DNA of 64,000 bases, from assembly GCA_907165275.2 (NCBI GenBank), contig OU015670.1, positions 5,731,501 through 5,795,500 of the forward strand, given 5' to 3'. The position numbers and the translations under genes are program-made. The notes below the pieces were generated by a model that was not told the origin of the DNA, made no database searches, and saw only the letters and a program-made list of their open reading frames with translations. Each line of letters begins with the position of its first letter. Position 1 is the stretch's first letter. The stretch is from Zygaena filipendulae (taxonomy: Eukaryota; Arthropoda; Insecta; Lepidoptera; Zygaenidae). Shown in pieces: positions 36,684-48,364 of the stretch.

Positions 36684-39308
36684 CTATTTTGTCAGCAGCC
36701 AGAAGATACGTTCAAGCATTTTGATCTTTCCAATAATAGATACGTACGTAACAGTCGTATTGTTTTCAAACAGTAGCTTAGTTAAAATGACTCCTTGAGA
36801 ATGAGGAGCAAATCGATTTGAGGTTATGATCAAATTAGTATCAAAATGGTTGAGCTGTTCTTCGGAATTTCTGAATCGCTCATAGTGTAGTCTTAAGTTT
36901 ACATTGTACGCTGTGTTACTTGACATTATCAGAATATCTAATAAAGAAATCAACTATATTTCTGTCTTTCTTTGATTTTTTATTTATAGTCACAATACAC
37001 GTAATCGTTTCAAAGACTATTACTATCTCTGCGTTACTTTTATCTTACCTGTATACTTCTCGTCTGCGAAATTATCGTATAGAGACGAATCCGGTCTCTC
37101 TTCCAAAGCCCTTTGAAAATTCTGTATAATGTTCTGCTTTTCAAAATATAATTTGTCCTTCTTCGAGTTCCTAGAAATTGCCGCAAGCGTGGTGTCTACC
37201 CACGCTTCATAGTAAGGTTTCGTGTGGCGGTTGATACAAGACGGCGCCCATTTTGCCACTTCCGTAGGCGGCGAGAGATTCCCACCGATCGAGGACACTT
37301 CCGGTGATATGAAGTGATTCTTTCTATCCCGCCTCTTTTTGTATCCCAAAGAAGCCTTTTTCATCACCGCTTTCTGTTTTACCTCAGTGTCAGTTTTTAC
37401 TTGAGATTTTACGGTTCCGATGCCAGCTTTCGTTTTTTTCACTAATGCGTCGTTGGGTATGTTTATTTGTAACGGCGTTGGTTTTTTCTGTTCGACGAAA
37501 GTCACGGATTTGTATATTCGTGATGCGTCGTTTTTTGAGGTTACAGTTGTGATTATCGGCTTTTTCCTGGACCTTCGGTCCGATTCTTTGTCCGTTTTTG
37601 TGCTCATGGACTTATTGGACTCGTTGGACGACTCTTTCTTTGCGCTTATTATCAGATCTTTGCCCAACTTTAGTGTTGGGTCTGCAAAAGGTAGAAATAA
37701 GTAAATGTGAGTTGTGAGTGTACAAAAAAGAGAGATAAGTATATGAAAAGGATAAATTCCCGCCTTAAATATCTAAAAAATATACAACGTAATGTTTTTC
37801 TTAATCTGTATCTGTAGGTAGAACTGTTCTACTGTTATATAAAACTGAAAGAGTCCGTTTGCTTTTCACTAAATGCATATGGAAGTATAATTATACGGTA
37901 GGTACTTAAATAAAAAAAATTAAAATTTTTTGTCTGTCAGTTCCGGCTAATCTCTGAAATGGCTGGACCGATTTTAACGGTCCAGCCATTTCAGAGTTTT
38001 TTATTTTAAAAGTAGGTAATAGTTCCTGCGGGAATTCCGAAACTTAACGCAGGTGAAACAGTAGGGCACAGCTAGTCTTAAATAAGAGTGTAGATTTGTC
38101 TTTATTTTAAAAATAATAGTTCCCGCGGGAATTCCAAAACTCACGCGGGTGAAACCACAGGGCACAGCTAGTCTCAAATAAGAGTGTAGATTTGTCTTTG
38201 CACATAGTAGTTATTTGAGACCAACTTGATTTGTTTTAGAAACAGACAGTTTTTACTACAAAATGTATAACAAGTTTCACTTGTATTAGGTATAGTTTTA
38301 GACATTCAAACATGCGTGTAACTTTTTGTAGGTACCCGTTAAAAAAAGGTATACAATTTTAATAAGCTACAACTCGGCTGCTTTATGCAAAATCAGAGTA
38401 ATTGCAGCGGAGAAAAATGTAGAGGAAGAGCAAATAACCGGAAATAGCTTTGTTTGAAACTCACCTTCCATAGTTGAATAATTTTCCTAATTTTAATGAC
38501 GTAAAAAGAGCCAAAAATACAAAAAAACGCATGAAAAAATGTCAGTTGCTTTATTTTTCCGTAGGGCAACCAAGCTAATCAGGGTTTTGTAGGTAGGACT
38601 TTACTAAACATGTATTCAACGTATGTATGTTTAAATGGGGCTAACTTTTTTGTAATACCTAATACTGAAAGTTTCCATCTTCCCTAGGTACAGAACGTAC
38701 CTACCTACCTACGAGTTTTAGTTTAATTTAAACTTTTAACCTGATTTAAAACGAAGCCTACCATTTTTCGCCTGCGCTTTCCCAAAATTTGTCGCTCTAT
38801 GAAACTCTTCCTTTTTCACTTCCCTCTTCGGCTCCTCCCTTTTCTCATTCAATCTTCTAACCTGGTCCTCTGCATTGTTCCCTTTAATATCTTTCTTGTT
38901 TGTACTTATCGACATGCTGTTATAAATGTCTTTTGTTATTGCCAAACTTTTATCGCGAACTTTACCTCGCTCTTCGTTTGAGTATATTTTATTCGCAGTT
39001 TCATATTTGTTGAACTTTCTAATTCTTATTGAAACTAAATCATCATCGCCATCTTTCGAGACAGTTTTTACCCCAGTAATATTTTTGTGTTCAATTTCTT
39101 TTACAACTCTGTTGTTATAGGTTTTTTTGTTAGCTCTTATCTTGGGCTCGGAGTCTCCCCTATCTAGTTTGTTCTCATAATTGAGGACATTTTCCTTCCG
39201 TCGCTCGTCGCCATGTATCTTTTTTACAGTATCACCTCTGTCTTTTATAGATCTATTATCAGATTTCTTTTCGTTTTGCTCTAACCTCTTGTTAATTTTA
39301 CGTTCCAT
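36684..39308 (-). CDS. Unrecognised basic protein, three exons, 477 aa
   Basis: Exons on the minus strand: 38762-39308, 37049-37681, 36684-36937. Junctions are GT-AG (donors gtaggc and gtaaga; acceptors ttttgcag and tttattag), both phase 1, and the total of 1,434 nt closes exactly. The N-terminal 330 residues are Lys/Arg/Glu/Asn-rich and probably disordered. The part from about residue 330 looks folded: 'WAPSCINRHTKPYYEAWVDT' followed by a helix, then 'YTGDILIMSSNTAYNVNLRL' and a C-terminal region with 'NHFDTNLIITSNRF'. I do not recognise the family. It faces the 610-aa gene across 841 bp. Nothing suggests a transposon protein. Confidence 0.7.
38020..38190 (-). repeat. Two tandem fragments of the common repeat in intron 1 of the minus-strand gene
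   Basis: 'gttcctgcgggaattccgaa' (38022) and 'gttcccgcgggaattccaaa' (38121) are each followed by 'ggtgaaac...agggcacagctagt' and the same 'gtagatttgtcttt' sequence, so the unit of about 99 bp is duplicated. An imperfect inverted repeat 'tctgaaatggctggaccg' / 'cggtccagccatttcaga' lies just upstream (37953-37994). Confidence 0.7.
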
Positions 39309-40149
39309 ATTATTTTGAATGATAAATTTGTACGGTTACTTACACTATAAATTTTCACTTTTTTATCGAGTATCACAGTTGTGTTGAGTAATATTATTTG
39401 CATGACGATGGCGTACGTCAGATTGATTTTTATTTTTCTAATATCCATAATATGTAAATTCTATAAAAAGTTTTTATATTATTTAAGTTATGTATCTATA
39501 GGTGTTACGATAAACGTTGATATTTAATATTAATAATATCATTACGTAAATAGTTTGTAAAAGATGAGAAGAACTATTTAGTCGGATAAAAACTGAAAAA
39601 TTGAAAATTATTTCAACTAGACTTGCCATTTCCCGCGCGGTTCATCTGTGAGAAAATATACCTACTCATGTCCTATTCCAGGACTAACTAGGCAAATATT
39701 AAAATATCTTTTCCCGACAGAGCCACTCGTGAATTTCAACACGGCCTCGGGATCTTTTGATATGAGCTGAAAAACTCAGAGATTTAATAATCTAGTCCAG
39801 CCTCAGTGAATGTTTTAAGTCCAGTAGTTCTAAAGATAACCCAAACTGAATTTCCTCTTTTTAATCATAGAAAAGTTCCAAGATCTGGTATCTCATAAAA
39901 ATAGCAAATTTTTTGTAAAAAAATAATGGCCACTTATTTTGTCACCGATATTCAGCAAAAACACTTTTGTTTTCAACGAATGAAACATAAACTTCAACAT
40001 AAACACTTCAAAAAATGTCTTTTATATTTATATAAATACACAAAATATATTCAGCAGCTGAAAATGGTAAAAAAAATATTCGTCCGCAAATAAAATAACA
40101 AACTTTTTAAATATTTAACTCTCATTGAGCTGTAATAATCAAACAAAAA
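39309..40149. promoter_or_regulatory. Shared promoter interval of two divergent genes
   Basis: The two start codons (39308 minus, 40150 plus) are 841 bp apart and point away from each other with no gene or obvious transposon between. No strong TATA or initiator stands out. Both products are basic and low-complexity, which suggests, but does not prove, co-expression. Confidence 0.4.
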
Positions 40150-42097
40150 ATGGATCACATATCGAAGAGTAATCTCATGAAATCGAAGTCTTCTAACAGT
40201 GCCGTGGCGTCAAAATCCCGCAAAACTGAGAAGCGGACGAATAAAAAAAGTAAAAGCAACGCAGAGTTCGAACCCGAGCTGCCGAAGCCGCGAGGCGTCT
40301 ACGTGGAGAGGAAGCAGATCGACGACATCGACTCGCAAAGTGAGTACCTACGCGCATATAGATCTACAATCCTCTGGCGATATAGAGATTTGAGCCTTTT
40401 TATTTTGTTATACATATTACTTGAAAATGTTGACCTAAGTTACACACGTTTCAGGTGCAAATTTAAAAACATTGAAACCGATCAAGGCACCGCCACGGCC
40501 TCGGCCAGGAAGGAAAAGGTTTCTCGCTTCTGTCTTAACTATTCTGTCCAAAACGACAACTGGGACGCAATTCCCTAGCGTCGAAGACGAGATAGAGAAA
40601 CGCAAGAAGAAAAAGAAAGACAAAGAAACAAAGGTTAAAACAAAAAAAAAGATGGCCGTGAAAAAAATTGAAAGCGTAGAAAACGTTAAAGAAGTAACAG
40701 AAAAAGATTCTCGGAAAAAACCTATACAGTTGAAAACAACGAAATTTCGTTCGAAATTCCTTAATAGCGAAACGAGGCAGATGGATTCGGAGCAATTAGT
40801 CATATTGCAGCCTAAGAAAGATCTGATACAAACACCTTCGAATTATTCTGAGAAAAGTTCTAAAGATGGTATAACAGAAGCACTGAAATGGTCTCAGTCT
40901 GCACGTTCAAGAAACACGGCCAATGATAATGCGTCGATACAATCTGTTAAAAATGTATTGGAAAGTAGCATTTATAACACAATAGCTGAAGGGTTAGCCA
41001 AAGAAGTCCTGAAAGGAAAAAATGTCAGCAAAGCGAGAAAACAAGAGAACCAATCTACGTTGGTAAGCGATATACCTAACAGTGACGATAAAAAGCTTTA
41101 TAATTTCTTTGTAGACTTGTTAGAGACCACTTTTAGCGTGTACAATGTTAGAACAGAGTACAATGCAGCACCCCGGTTGCCTAGTGAGACGTCAACTAAA
41201 GTTATCGAAATCGACGAATCTGTAGCAAAGAAGCTTAATGTTACAATGGAATCCACATTAGATACGCCAACTACGTACGATGACGTTACACAGAAGCCTT
41301 CCAGTCACTGTTTTCAGAAAGAAGAACCTTTAAAATGGAACGACAAAAAATTACTGAAATACTTTGAAAGTCAACCGATTTCTTCGAAATGGTCCAAACC
41401 AGAATTGCCGAAGCTACCGCCGAAAGTCTCCAGGGTTAATAGGAGAAAACTAAAAACGGAATCTTTCATACAACCCAGGAATATGGTGAAGTTACCTGAA
41501 ACGCAAAGCATGATCATGGCACAGAGAAGATCATTCTACAAAAAAACTAAAAAGAAAAATCTACTGAACATTCTAAAAGAACAATTGAAAATGGAAGCGG
41601 ATTCCTTCGAAGAGCCCAGAAATTTGTATCAAGCGCTCAAAGTGATCGCGCGCAACAAACGAAAAAATCAAAAAGCTATACATTTCAGAGAACCAGTGAG
41701 AAGGAAAACCGGGCAGGGCTTTGACGATCCGGAATGTATGTTTAAAAGACGCAGAGTACTAACGAATTCGACGAACTCAACGCGGTATTCAAGAAAATAT
41801 TACACACCAGAAAGCGAGTACTTCCGTACGTCGACGTTGGCGGGAAAATCATCGGAATCTAGTGTTCATTCGCGGAAGAGACCTAAGTCCGAGTATACCA
41901 CAGATTACGAAGCCGACAACGAATCGTACCACTCTCTAGAAGTATATGGCTTTGATTACGAATCTAACCCCGTGAAAAGGCAAGCGCAGAATGTTAACAA
42001 AGAGATATTTTACACCCAAAGATCTACACCTTTCGACAGCTACGGAATGGACGACATTGTTCTCAATTTCAATAAAAGTGATACCAGTTTTGTGTGA
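40150..42097 (+). CDS. Unrecognised Lys/Ser-rich protein, two exons, 610 aa
   Basis: Exon 1 is 40150-40339 (donor CAAA|gtgagt), exon 2 is 40455-42097 (acceptor acgtttcag); the junction is phase 1 and the total of 1,833 nt closes at TGA. The ATG is preceded by 'aaacaaaaa', a good insect start context. The protein is strongly basic, with runs such as KRKKKKKDKETKVKTKKK and several possible nuclear localisation signals; a middle segment ('KKLYNFFVDLLETTFSVY') may form helix. The C-terminal third is Tyr/Ser-rich. I do not recognise a domain. A poly(A) signal at 42205 supports it as a real gene. Fast-evolving, perhaps testis-expressed, is a guess. Confidence 0.75.
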
Positions 42098-42204
42098 GAC
42101 ACTAATTGTAAAGGTAAAGCGATAATATGATAATTATGATTCGAGTCATACGATGATCACCAAGACATATTATTAATAATTCAATATTGTATCCTTCAAA
42201 TCCA

Positions 42205-42210
42205 AATAAA
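42205..42210 (+). terminator. Poly(A) signal of the 610-aa gene
   Basis: AATAAA 108 bp after the stop codon, followed by 'attttgttac'. Confidence 0.65.
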
Positions 42211-42339
42211 ATTTTGTTACAAATACTAGTAAATTAATTCATTTTGACTGTCGTCATCCACTAAACGGACGAGTAATAAAAAAATATAATCGTCCATACG
42301 CTAAATGTACGCTAAGTGTAATGTGTAATGTAATGTGTG

Positions 42340-42830
42340 TTCATCCAAATCCGTTCAGCCGTTTTTGCGTGATTGAGTAAACGTATGCGAGGATAAGAGC
42401 TCGAAAGCTCATTTTCATCCGACTTGCTTCAAATTTATCGGCAGTGCTCATCTCCTATGTGTCTTAGCGTTATGTTATATAGCCTATAACCTGCCCAGGA
42501 GTATGGACTACAATCGTACCAAGTTTGGTTAAAATCCCTTCAGTAGTTGTTGACCCATGCGTGCACATACAGACAGACAGACAGACAAAAAATTTACTGA
42601 TTGCATTTTTGGCATCACTATCGATCACCATTCACCATTCATCCTCCAATATTAATTTTATGTATATTCAATGTACAGAATTGACCTCTCTACAGTTTTA
42701 TTATAAGTAATAATAGATAATAGATAAATATTCTGTATGCCATAAAACACGTTGTAAATGTATTTTTTTGAAGTAAAACTTCTTTCAGCACGCGGGATAA
42801 GCAATTTTTTTCATAGTGAATACATATGCA
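42340..42830 (+). repeat. 345-bp repeat shared with 4606-4950, then a MITE fragment
   Basis: The block from 'ttcatccaaatccgttcagc' to 'ctacagttttattataagta' is nearly identical to 4606-4950. It is followed (42722-42830) by a broken piece of the 'gggcccttattc' MITE family ('tatgccataaaacacgttg', 'catagtgaatac'). Confidence 0.7.
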
Positions 42831-42839
42831 AACGACTGC

Positions 42840-43310
42840 TGAGAACTTGAGATGAATAAAGAGACGAAATCAGCTTTAACAATTTTATTGCGCATTCGGT
42901 ATTAGCATTAATGATAAAATATAAGATTCTTTGCACCTATTTAATAGTAGTAGAGTAGAATATATCAATATTGATTTCATACCCTCGAGTTTCATGTCTT
43001 TGAATCATCAAAAAAAACTTACAAAATTCAATACAAATAGGTCATCAAAATGTTTTAGAAACTACAAAATTGATTTACATACTTAGGTTTTGTCATTCCA
43101 CATTTAATTCATTTAAGCAACATTGTACATAATATAAAGCATCAGCTGTGTCTCTTTTTACAATAATATGTAGGTGTTTAAGACATCACATTAAGTTTAT
43201 TGATAGAGTTTAAATACGCACAGTCAAAATTATAGAATAATACGTAATTATTACAGCAGCTATATAGGAATCAAATTAAAGATTAAAATCCTATATAGTT
43301 AACGAACATA
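42840..43310. other. AT-rich intergenic DNA
   Basis: I see no gene, repeat or RNA feature that I can support here; it is low-complexity AT-rich sequence between two repeats. Confidence 0.5.
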
Positions 43311-43312
43311 CA

Positions 43313-44132
43313 ATGCAATGTGCCGGATATCCGTATTCGCGGATATCCGAGGGAAAAGAAAGATCCGTATCCGTTACTTTTTGGCGGATTTACCTTATTA
43401 ATTTTCAATACCTATCTACATAGATGAAAATATAACGTTTTGTGGTAAAATTAGCTGCAAAACTTAGCTGAAAGTATACGTTATAACAAACAGGATAAGC
43501 GAAAAAAAAATTATAAGTTCGGTAGTATTTCAGAATATGAGGAAAATAAATTCATTGAAAAAACATTATAGCTGCATTCACTAGGTACCTACACAATACA
43601 CGTAGCTCACTAATATACTGTATACAAGCCATGCGCCACGCACACAGCGTGCGATGCATTAGCTGCTCAGCTAGATCGAGCGACGATTGAGGTCATTGAT
43701 CATAAGATACCGGCGCGTGGCGATATGTATGTAAAGCGAATGAGCGGCAAGCACCTTCACGGGTTGTTGTATTTTAAATTTTCTTTTGAATGATTTTAAT
43801 TTTTTTTTATTTTATGAACATGTTTATAACGATGTATACTTTCAACCCTGTACAAACCCGGAGCTAATTTTACCACACCTTATATGTAGGTGAATAGGTA
43901 CCAGGCAGCAATGAAAAACTATTTTGCATTTAGATAATAAACAAAACTAAAGAAATATGCGCGCAAGGCAAGTCGAAAAATGCACACAAAGCATCGAGTG
44001 GTGTCAACTATCGTTTCAACGTCATGCAAACCAACACTGATTGAGTAAAAAAGTTCAGATCCGTATCCACGGATCTTGACACCAAATATCCATATGGATA
44101 CACATATTTTGTAACGATCCGGCACATCACTA
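43313..44132. mobile_element. Long hAT-like non-autonomous element
   Basis: The right end 'gatccggcacatcacta' equals the right end of the 44862-45237 copy, and the left end 'tgccggatatccg' matches its left end with a few changes in the first eight bases. The termini share 'agatccgtatccgttac' and 'ccgtatccacggatc' blocks. At 820 bp this copy is longer than the other and has more damaged ends, so it is older or a different deletion derivative. The reading frame at 43919-44203 is not transposase-like. Confidence 0.6.
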
Positions 44133-44861
44133 ATTAAACAATTTGTAAATCCTAATACTTTAAATGCGAATGTCAGTTTGTTTGTTACGCTTTCACACCT
44201 CAACTATTCAACCGATCATCATAGAATTTTGCGTAAGTATACGTTCTCACTTCTTAGGAATACAGAAAAGGACAAAAGTCTTTATACGAAGGTAAGACAA
44301 AGACCACTAGGTGTGGCCCTCGGTTGTAGGTACATACCTAGAAATTAAAAAAAAAACAATTATTTATCACAGTTTCATGTACATACTAAAAAAAACAACA
44401 TTCTACATAATCTAATATCATTAAACGAGCAATATAATATATTTGAAAAATGAGTGTTTGGTACTGCTTTTCTACTTAATAACAGATACGGCGCTACGAG
44501 CGACGCTCGGTCGCTCAGTTATAGTATTACATCCCATAACGTAAAGCTTTTGATCTGTGACTTGTAAAGCATGCGTATGTTATGATGAGCTCCACACAAA
44601 CAGACTGCTGGCTAGCTGAACGTGAAAATTATAAAAAATATTGAGTAACTATAAGAATGATAAAATTGAAAATTCCTTCCCTTTTTTTATTAAAACTTGG
44701 AAATATGGATATTATAGATTAGAATTAACGTAGGTAATTGCAAGTACGTTCTTCAATTTAAAGCCGCCTATATGTACATGCATAGTAATAGCGATTTTAG
44801 CAAGGGCACAGGACCCGAACAACATGGGACCTTGCTCTAGCACATAAATATATATCCTAAC

Positions 44862-45237
44862 TAGTGATGTGCCGGATATCCATCCATATCTGTATCCGCG
44901 GATGTCCTAGGTGGAAAAGATCCGTATCCGTTACGTTTTTGGCGTGTCTTTTAATTTTCAATAATTAGATGAATTTTATGTATGTATGTAGCAATGAAAA
45001 ATTATAAATTCCATTCAGATATACATATAAAGGTGTGGTAAAATTAGCTGCAAATATTTACAGGGCTGAAAGTATACTTTATAACAGGATAAGCGAAAAA
45101 ATAATATTCTAAGCTCGGTAGTTTTTCAGAATATGAGGAAAATTAATTCACCGAAAAACATTACCACTACATTTACAATATCCGTATTCGGAATCGTATC
45201 CGCGGATATGCATTTTTAACGTTCCGGCACATCACTA
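44862..45237. mobile_element. hAT-type MITE with 8-bp target duplication
   Basis: Ends are 'tagtgatgtgccgg' and 'ccggcacatcacta', exact inverted repeats. On both sides lies the same 8-mer 'atcctaac' (44854-44861 and 45238-45245), as expected for the hAT superfamily. The interior includes 'atccgtatccgttacg' and 'ggtgtggtaaaattagctgc', both shared with the 43313-44132 element. No transposase is encoded. Confidence 0.85.
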
Positions 45238-46025
45238 ATCCTAACTATAGTGTTATAAATGAGAATGTGAGTTTGTTTGTTACGTTTTCATGGCATATCT
45301 ACTCAACTAAAATCATGAAATCTTTCATACACGTTCGTAGTATTACTCAGAAGCTTAGCTCAAATGTCCGGGTCTATTGTCCTTTAAATCTTACAATAAT
45401 TAGAATCAGTCCTGCGAAAAACTGGAGACTAGAAGCGGAACTTCTATCTTGTCACTCTCCGACAGAATATAGTACCTATATATACTAGATTTAAACGGAA
45501 TAGTTAACGTCTTTATTTTGGAACGAACTTTAGTTCATTGTAATTTAGATTTTTATACAGTTCGTACAATGTCAAATTACAAAAGACGAAATTTTGATGT
45601 AGGTATAGTTAAAGAGGGCTAGTAGCTGTCACTACAGCCGACATTTCTTGTCGGCGACGACACAAAATCTATTTTCTATTTCCGACAAGTGTGAATAGCT
45701 CCATATAAAATGTTCTGCCACTGGAGCATCCGATTAAAATCCGGACCCGACACCCGACAAGTGGCAACGGGGTGTTACTGCTTACGCAAAACAAAATCGC
45801 ACCACTTTTTCCGCTTTGGACCACTCCCGCCCGCCTCGGTACCTTATAGTGTCTCTCCGCTTACAAACCGGTCGCGACGGCCGATCGTTGCAACTCAAAC
45901 TAGCGTGTATCGATATACGACGTATTAAATTATCTGTGCCCTTATTAATACAGTAGCGGTGTTTGAGTGTTTCGTGAGTAGAATTGCCTCTATGCTGTGT
46001 ATATTCGTTGCGTGAAAGCAGATTA

Positions 46026-46387
46026 GGGGTCATCCATAAAGTACATCACAATAATTTCGAGATTTGTTGACCCCTCCCCCGTCAGTTGGTCACCTCCCCT
46101 CCCTAGTGTGACATATTTTGCAATTTTACAAACTGCCAGTGCCGACAAATCGTTTTAAACCGTAGTTCGTCAACAAAAAAATTTAAACCTTATGTCCATT
46201 CCGATAGAGTTGGAAATATTTTTAAAATTTTCGTTAATAGTTCAAATTTGGCATTTTAACACTTACAATTAGATGTCTGAGATGTTGGAATGTGACTTCA
46301 TGAAAATTAGGACACCACCCACCCTTGTCACACATCACCACAGTTGTCTACCCCCCTTAGCATTTGAGGTACTTTATGGATGGTCCC
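46026..46387. mobile_element. MITE with TTA target duplication
   Basis: Left end 'ggggtcatccataaagtac' and right end 'gtactttatggatggtccc' are inverted with two mismatches. TTA flanks both sides (46023-46025, 46388-46390), which fits PIF/Harbinger. The interior is AT-rich with pyrimidine tracts and codes for nothing. Confidence 0.75.
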
Positions 46388-46645
46388 TTAAAAAAAAAAC
46401 ATTGAACAGCTCATATTACTAAATACTGATCCATAATCCACAGCATGTTTACATTAAGCTCACTGTTCGCAATTCACAGTCAGTCATATGATACTGTGTA
46501 AGGTCATAAATTATTATTAATATGAAAAAGAAAATACAACATCCATAAATTTATAGCTATTTAAAACTGTCTAGCCTTGTCAACTTGGTTAAAAATTAAA
46601 ACACAAATCATTTAACATAAGTACAATAATAAGTTAGACTAAATG

Positions 46646-47917
46646 TTACTCAATTTTTAATAATTTTACCCGTTGCAGATCAGAAAAAGGTAACATTGCT
46701 GCTGCAGCAGTCCTCTTGAAGCAGTGTGTAAATTCTATGACAACCATCTTTTTTGGCATTGCTACGATAACTTTGTGTCCCAGCTCAGACTCTGTGGCAT
46801 CTATTTCAAGAATAGGACAAACAGATAGCACCGGAACTTGAGGTGGCTGCATAAAATTGTACTGTTTCACAGGTTGTGACTCAAACAGGGTGAGTTCACC
46901 ATAAGTAAATGGTTTCAAATAGATCCCCAACACACCATTACTCGAACCAACAAACATAATGTCACCATATGTACGCACAACAATAGTGTCACGCAATGGT
47001 CCATTCGGAACGGTATGGTTCAAGATGTAAGTCCAATTAAAGAATACACGCCAATCGAGGTTACTAATAAAGCGATACTTGTGCAACTGATTCAGCAAGT
47101 TTGGACTCTCCTCTAATGAGCATGTGAAATAAAGTTTATCCCCTAACAAGGAGTAAATGTTCCTTGAACAAGTTGCCACATGCAATGTCCCATTGTATCC
47201 GAGACACATGACACTATCTTCTGTTTGATCTAAATATTTCCCTTCAAATTTCTGCTGTTCAAGATTGCAAGAAAATATCATGTTTTGTAAATTCACATAG
47301 TAAATAAACTTGTCAACCAGCAAGTATGTTTTAACATAGTCAAAAGTGACGTGCGTTTCTTGTATGGGATTTTCTAGGAATTTACGGACAACATATAGAT
47401 GCATGTGAGAATCTGTTAGCACTATGATGTTGTCGTTTTCATTGTAGCTTAAATAGTCGCCGGGTATAGGGCGGCGTGCCGCTGGCTGCAATGTTTCTAT
47501 GTCGTAATAGACTATAGCTGATCTCGTGTGGACACCTACTATGCCATTCTGAAGGACTTGGAAGCCTTTAATTTCGTCATCGAGTTTTGACGCGTTTGCA
47601 AACTCTTCAATGGACTCTCTCGCTTGCGCTAGACGCGGCCAGAGAGACAGCGATCTGTAAACATGATAACACAACATACCCCGTCTAGCTTTCTTTCGAG
47701 CCACATCGCATACATCTTTGAAGTCTCTCTCAGTGTATTTTAGCCACAGTGAGTCTTTAATTATTAATGATTCGATTATATTGTTCCATCTCGTGCATAC
47801 CAAACGACACCGTATCAGCTGTTTAGCTGGTAAAAACCTAAATATAACCAGAAGAATTTCAGTTGGTACTTTGGACATATAGCCAGGGTAACTGTGTGGG
47901 TAACTGTCTACTTCCAT
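46646..47917 (-). CDS. F-box protein, 423 aa, intronless
   Basis: The single open frame runs from ATG at 47917 to TAA at 46646-46648. The frame is open upstream for eight codons but has no earlier ATG, so this start is preferred. Residues about 15-60 form an F-box: 'VPTEILLVIFRFLPAKQLIR' followed by CRLVCTRWNNIIE and LW, the classic L/P-x-E-x-L-x-x-I-F-x-x-L-x..L...VC..W pattern that binds Skp1 in SCF ubiquitin ligases. The remaining 350 residues are beta-rich with recurring G-(I/V)-hydrophobic strands, suggesting a degenerate beta-propeller for substrate binding. I cannot name the orthologue. An intronless gene could be a retrocopy, but the frame is intact. Confidence 0.8.
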   Translation of the reverse strand: MEVDSYPHSYPGYMSKVPTEILLVIFRFLPAKQLIRCRLVCTRWNNIIESLIIKDSLWLKYTERDFKDVCDVARKKARRGMLCYHVYRSLSLWPRLAQARESIEEFANASKLDDEIKGFQVLQNGIVGVHTRSAIVYYDIETLQPAARRPIPGDYLSYNENDNIIVLTDSHMHLYVVRKFLENPIQETHVTFDYVKTYLLVDKFIYYVNLQNMIFSCNLEQQKFEGKYLDQTEDSVMCLGYNGTLHVATCSRNIYSLLGDKLYFTCSLEESPNLLNQLHKYRFISNLDWRVFFNWTYILNHTVPNGPLRDTIVVRTYGDIMFVGSSNGVLGIYLKPFTYGELTLFESQPVKQYNFMQPPQVPVLSVCPILEIDATESELGHKVIVAMPKKMVVIEFTHCFKRTAAAAMLPFSDLQRVKLLKIE

Positions 47918-48158
47918 TTTTTTTATATTTTTTGTCAACAATAATGCGTTTTATCTGACGGTTTTTTACACATTTTAACTTTACTATTTCATTGGAGGCT
48001 GGAGGTTTGTGACTTTGTTGTCACAAACTACCGTCTTTGTGTACGGTACAAAGAGTAAAACATAGACACATAGATAATACATTAAAACATACGGTACCTA
48101 AGTATTATGCATAGAGTAGAGCACAAGCCACAAATTAACTAGACTTGAGTAGAGCAAT

Positions 48159-48319
48159 GCGCTTATTACACTTTGCAATTTCAGAGCACCAATTTAGGGA
48201 TCTAAATCGGATACAATTTAGGGTCCGTGAGTGAGAGAGAGAGAGAGAGACCACCGACACTTTGTATCCGATTTAGAGCACTAAATTGGTGTCTTGAAAT
48301 TGCAAGGTGTAATAAGCGC
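48159..48319. mobile_element. MITE with 'gcgcttattacactttgcaattt' ends and a (GA)n core
   Basis: The left end 'gcgcttattacactttgcaa' is inverted at the right end 'ttgcaaggtgtaataagcgc'. Inner blocks 'atcggatacaatttag' and 'tatccgatttag' also pair. A (GA)n microsatellite (48229-48250) lies in the loop. A diverged second copy is at 50088-50221. Confidence 0.75.
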
Positions 48320-48364
48320 TTAACTTATATACTACGTTAAGCACAAATTAACTAGACTTATTTT

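Noticed and set aside
37420..37704. Plus-strand frame of 94 codons
   Set aside because: It is antisense to exon 2 of the 477-aa gene, which has matching splice phases on both sides.
40435..40803. Minus-strand Phe/Ser-rich frames
   Set aside because: They are antisense to a Lys-rich stretch of the 610-aa protein.
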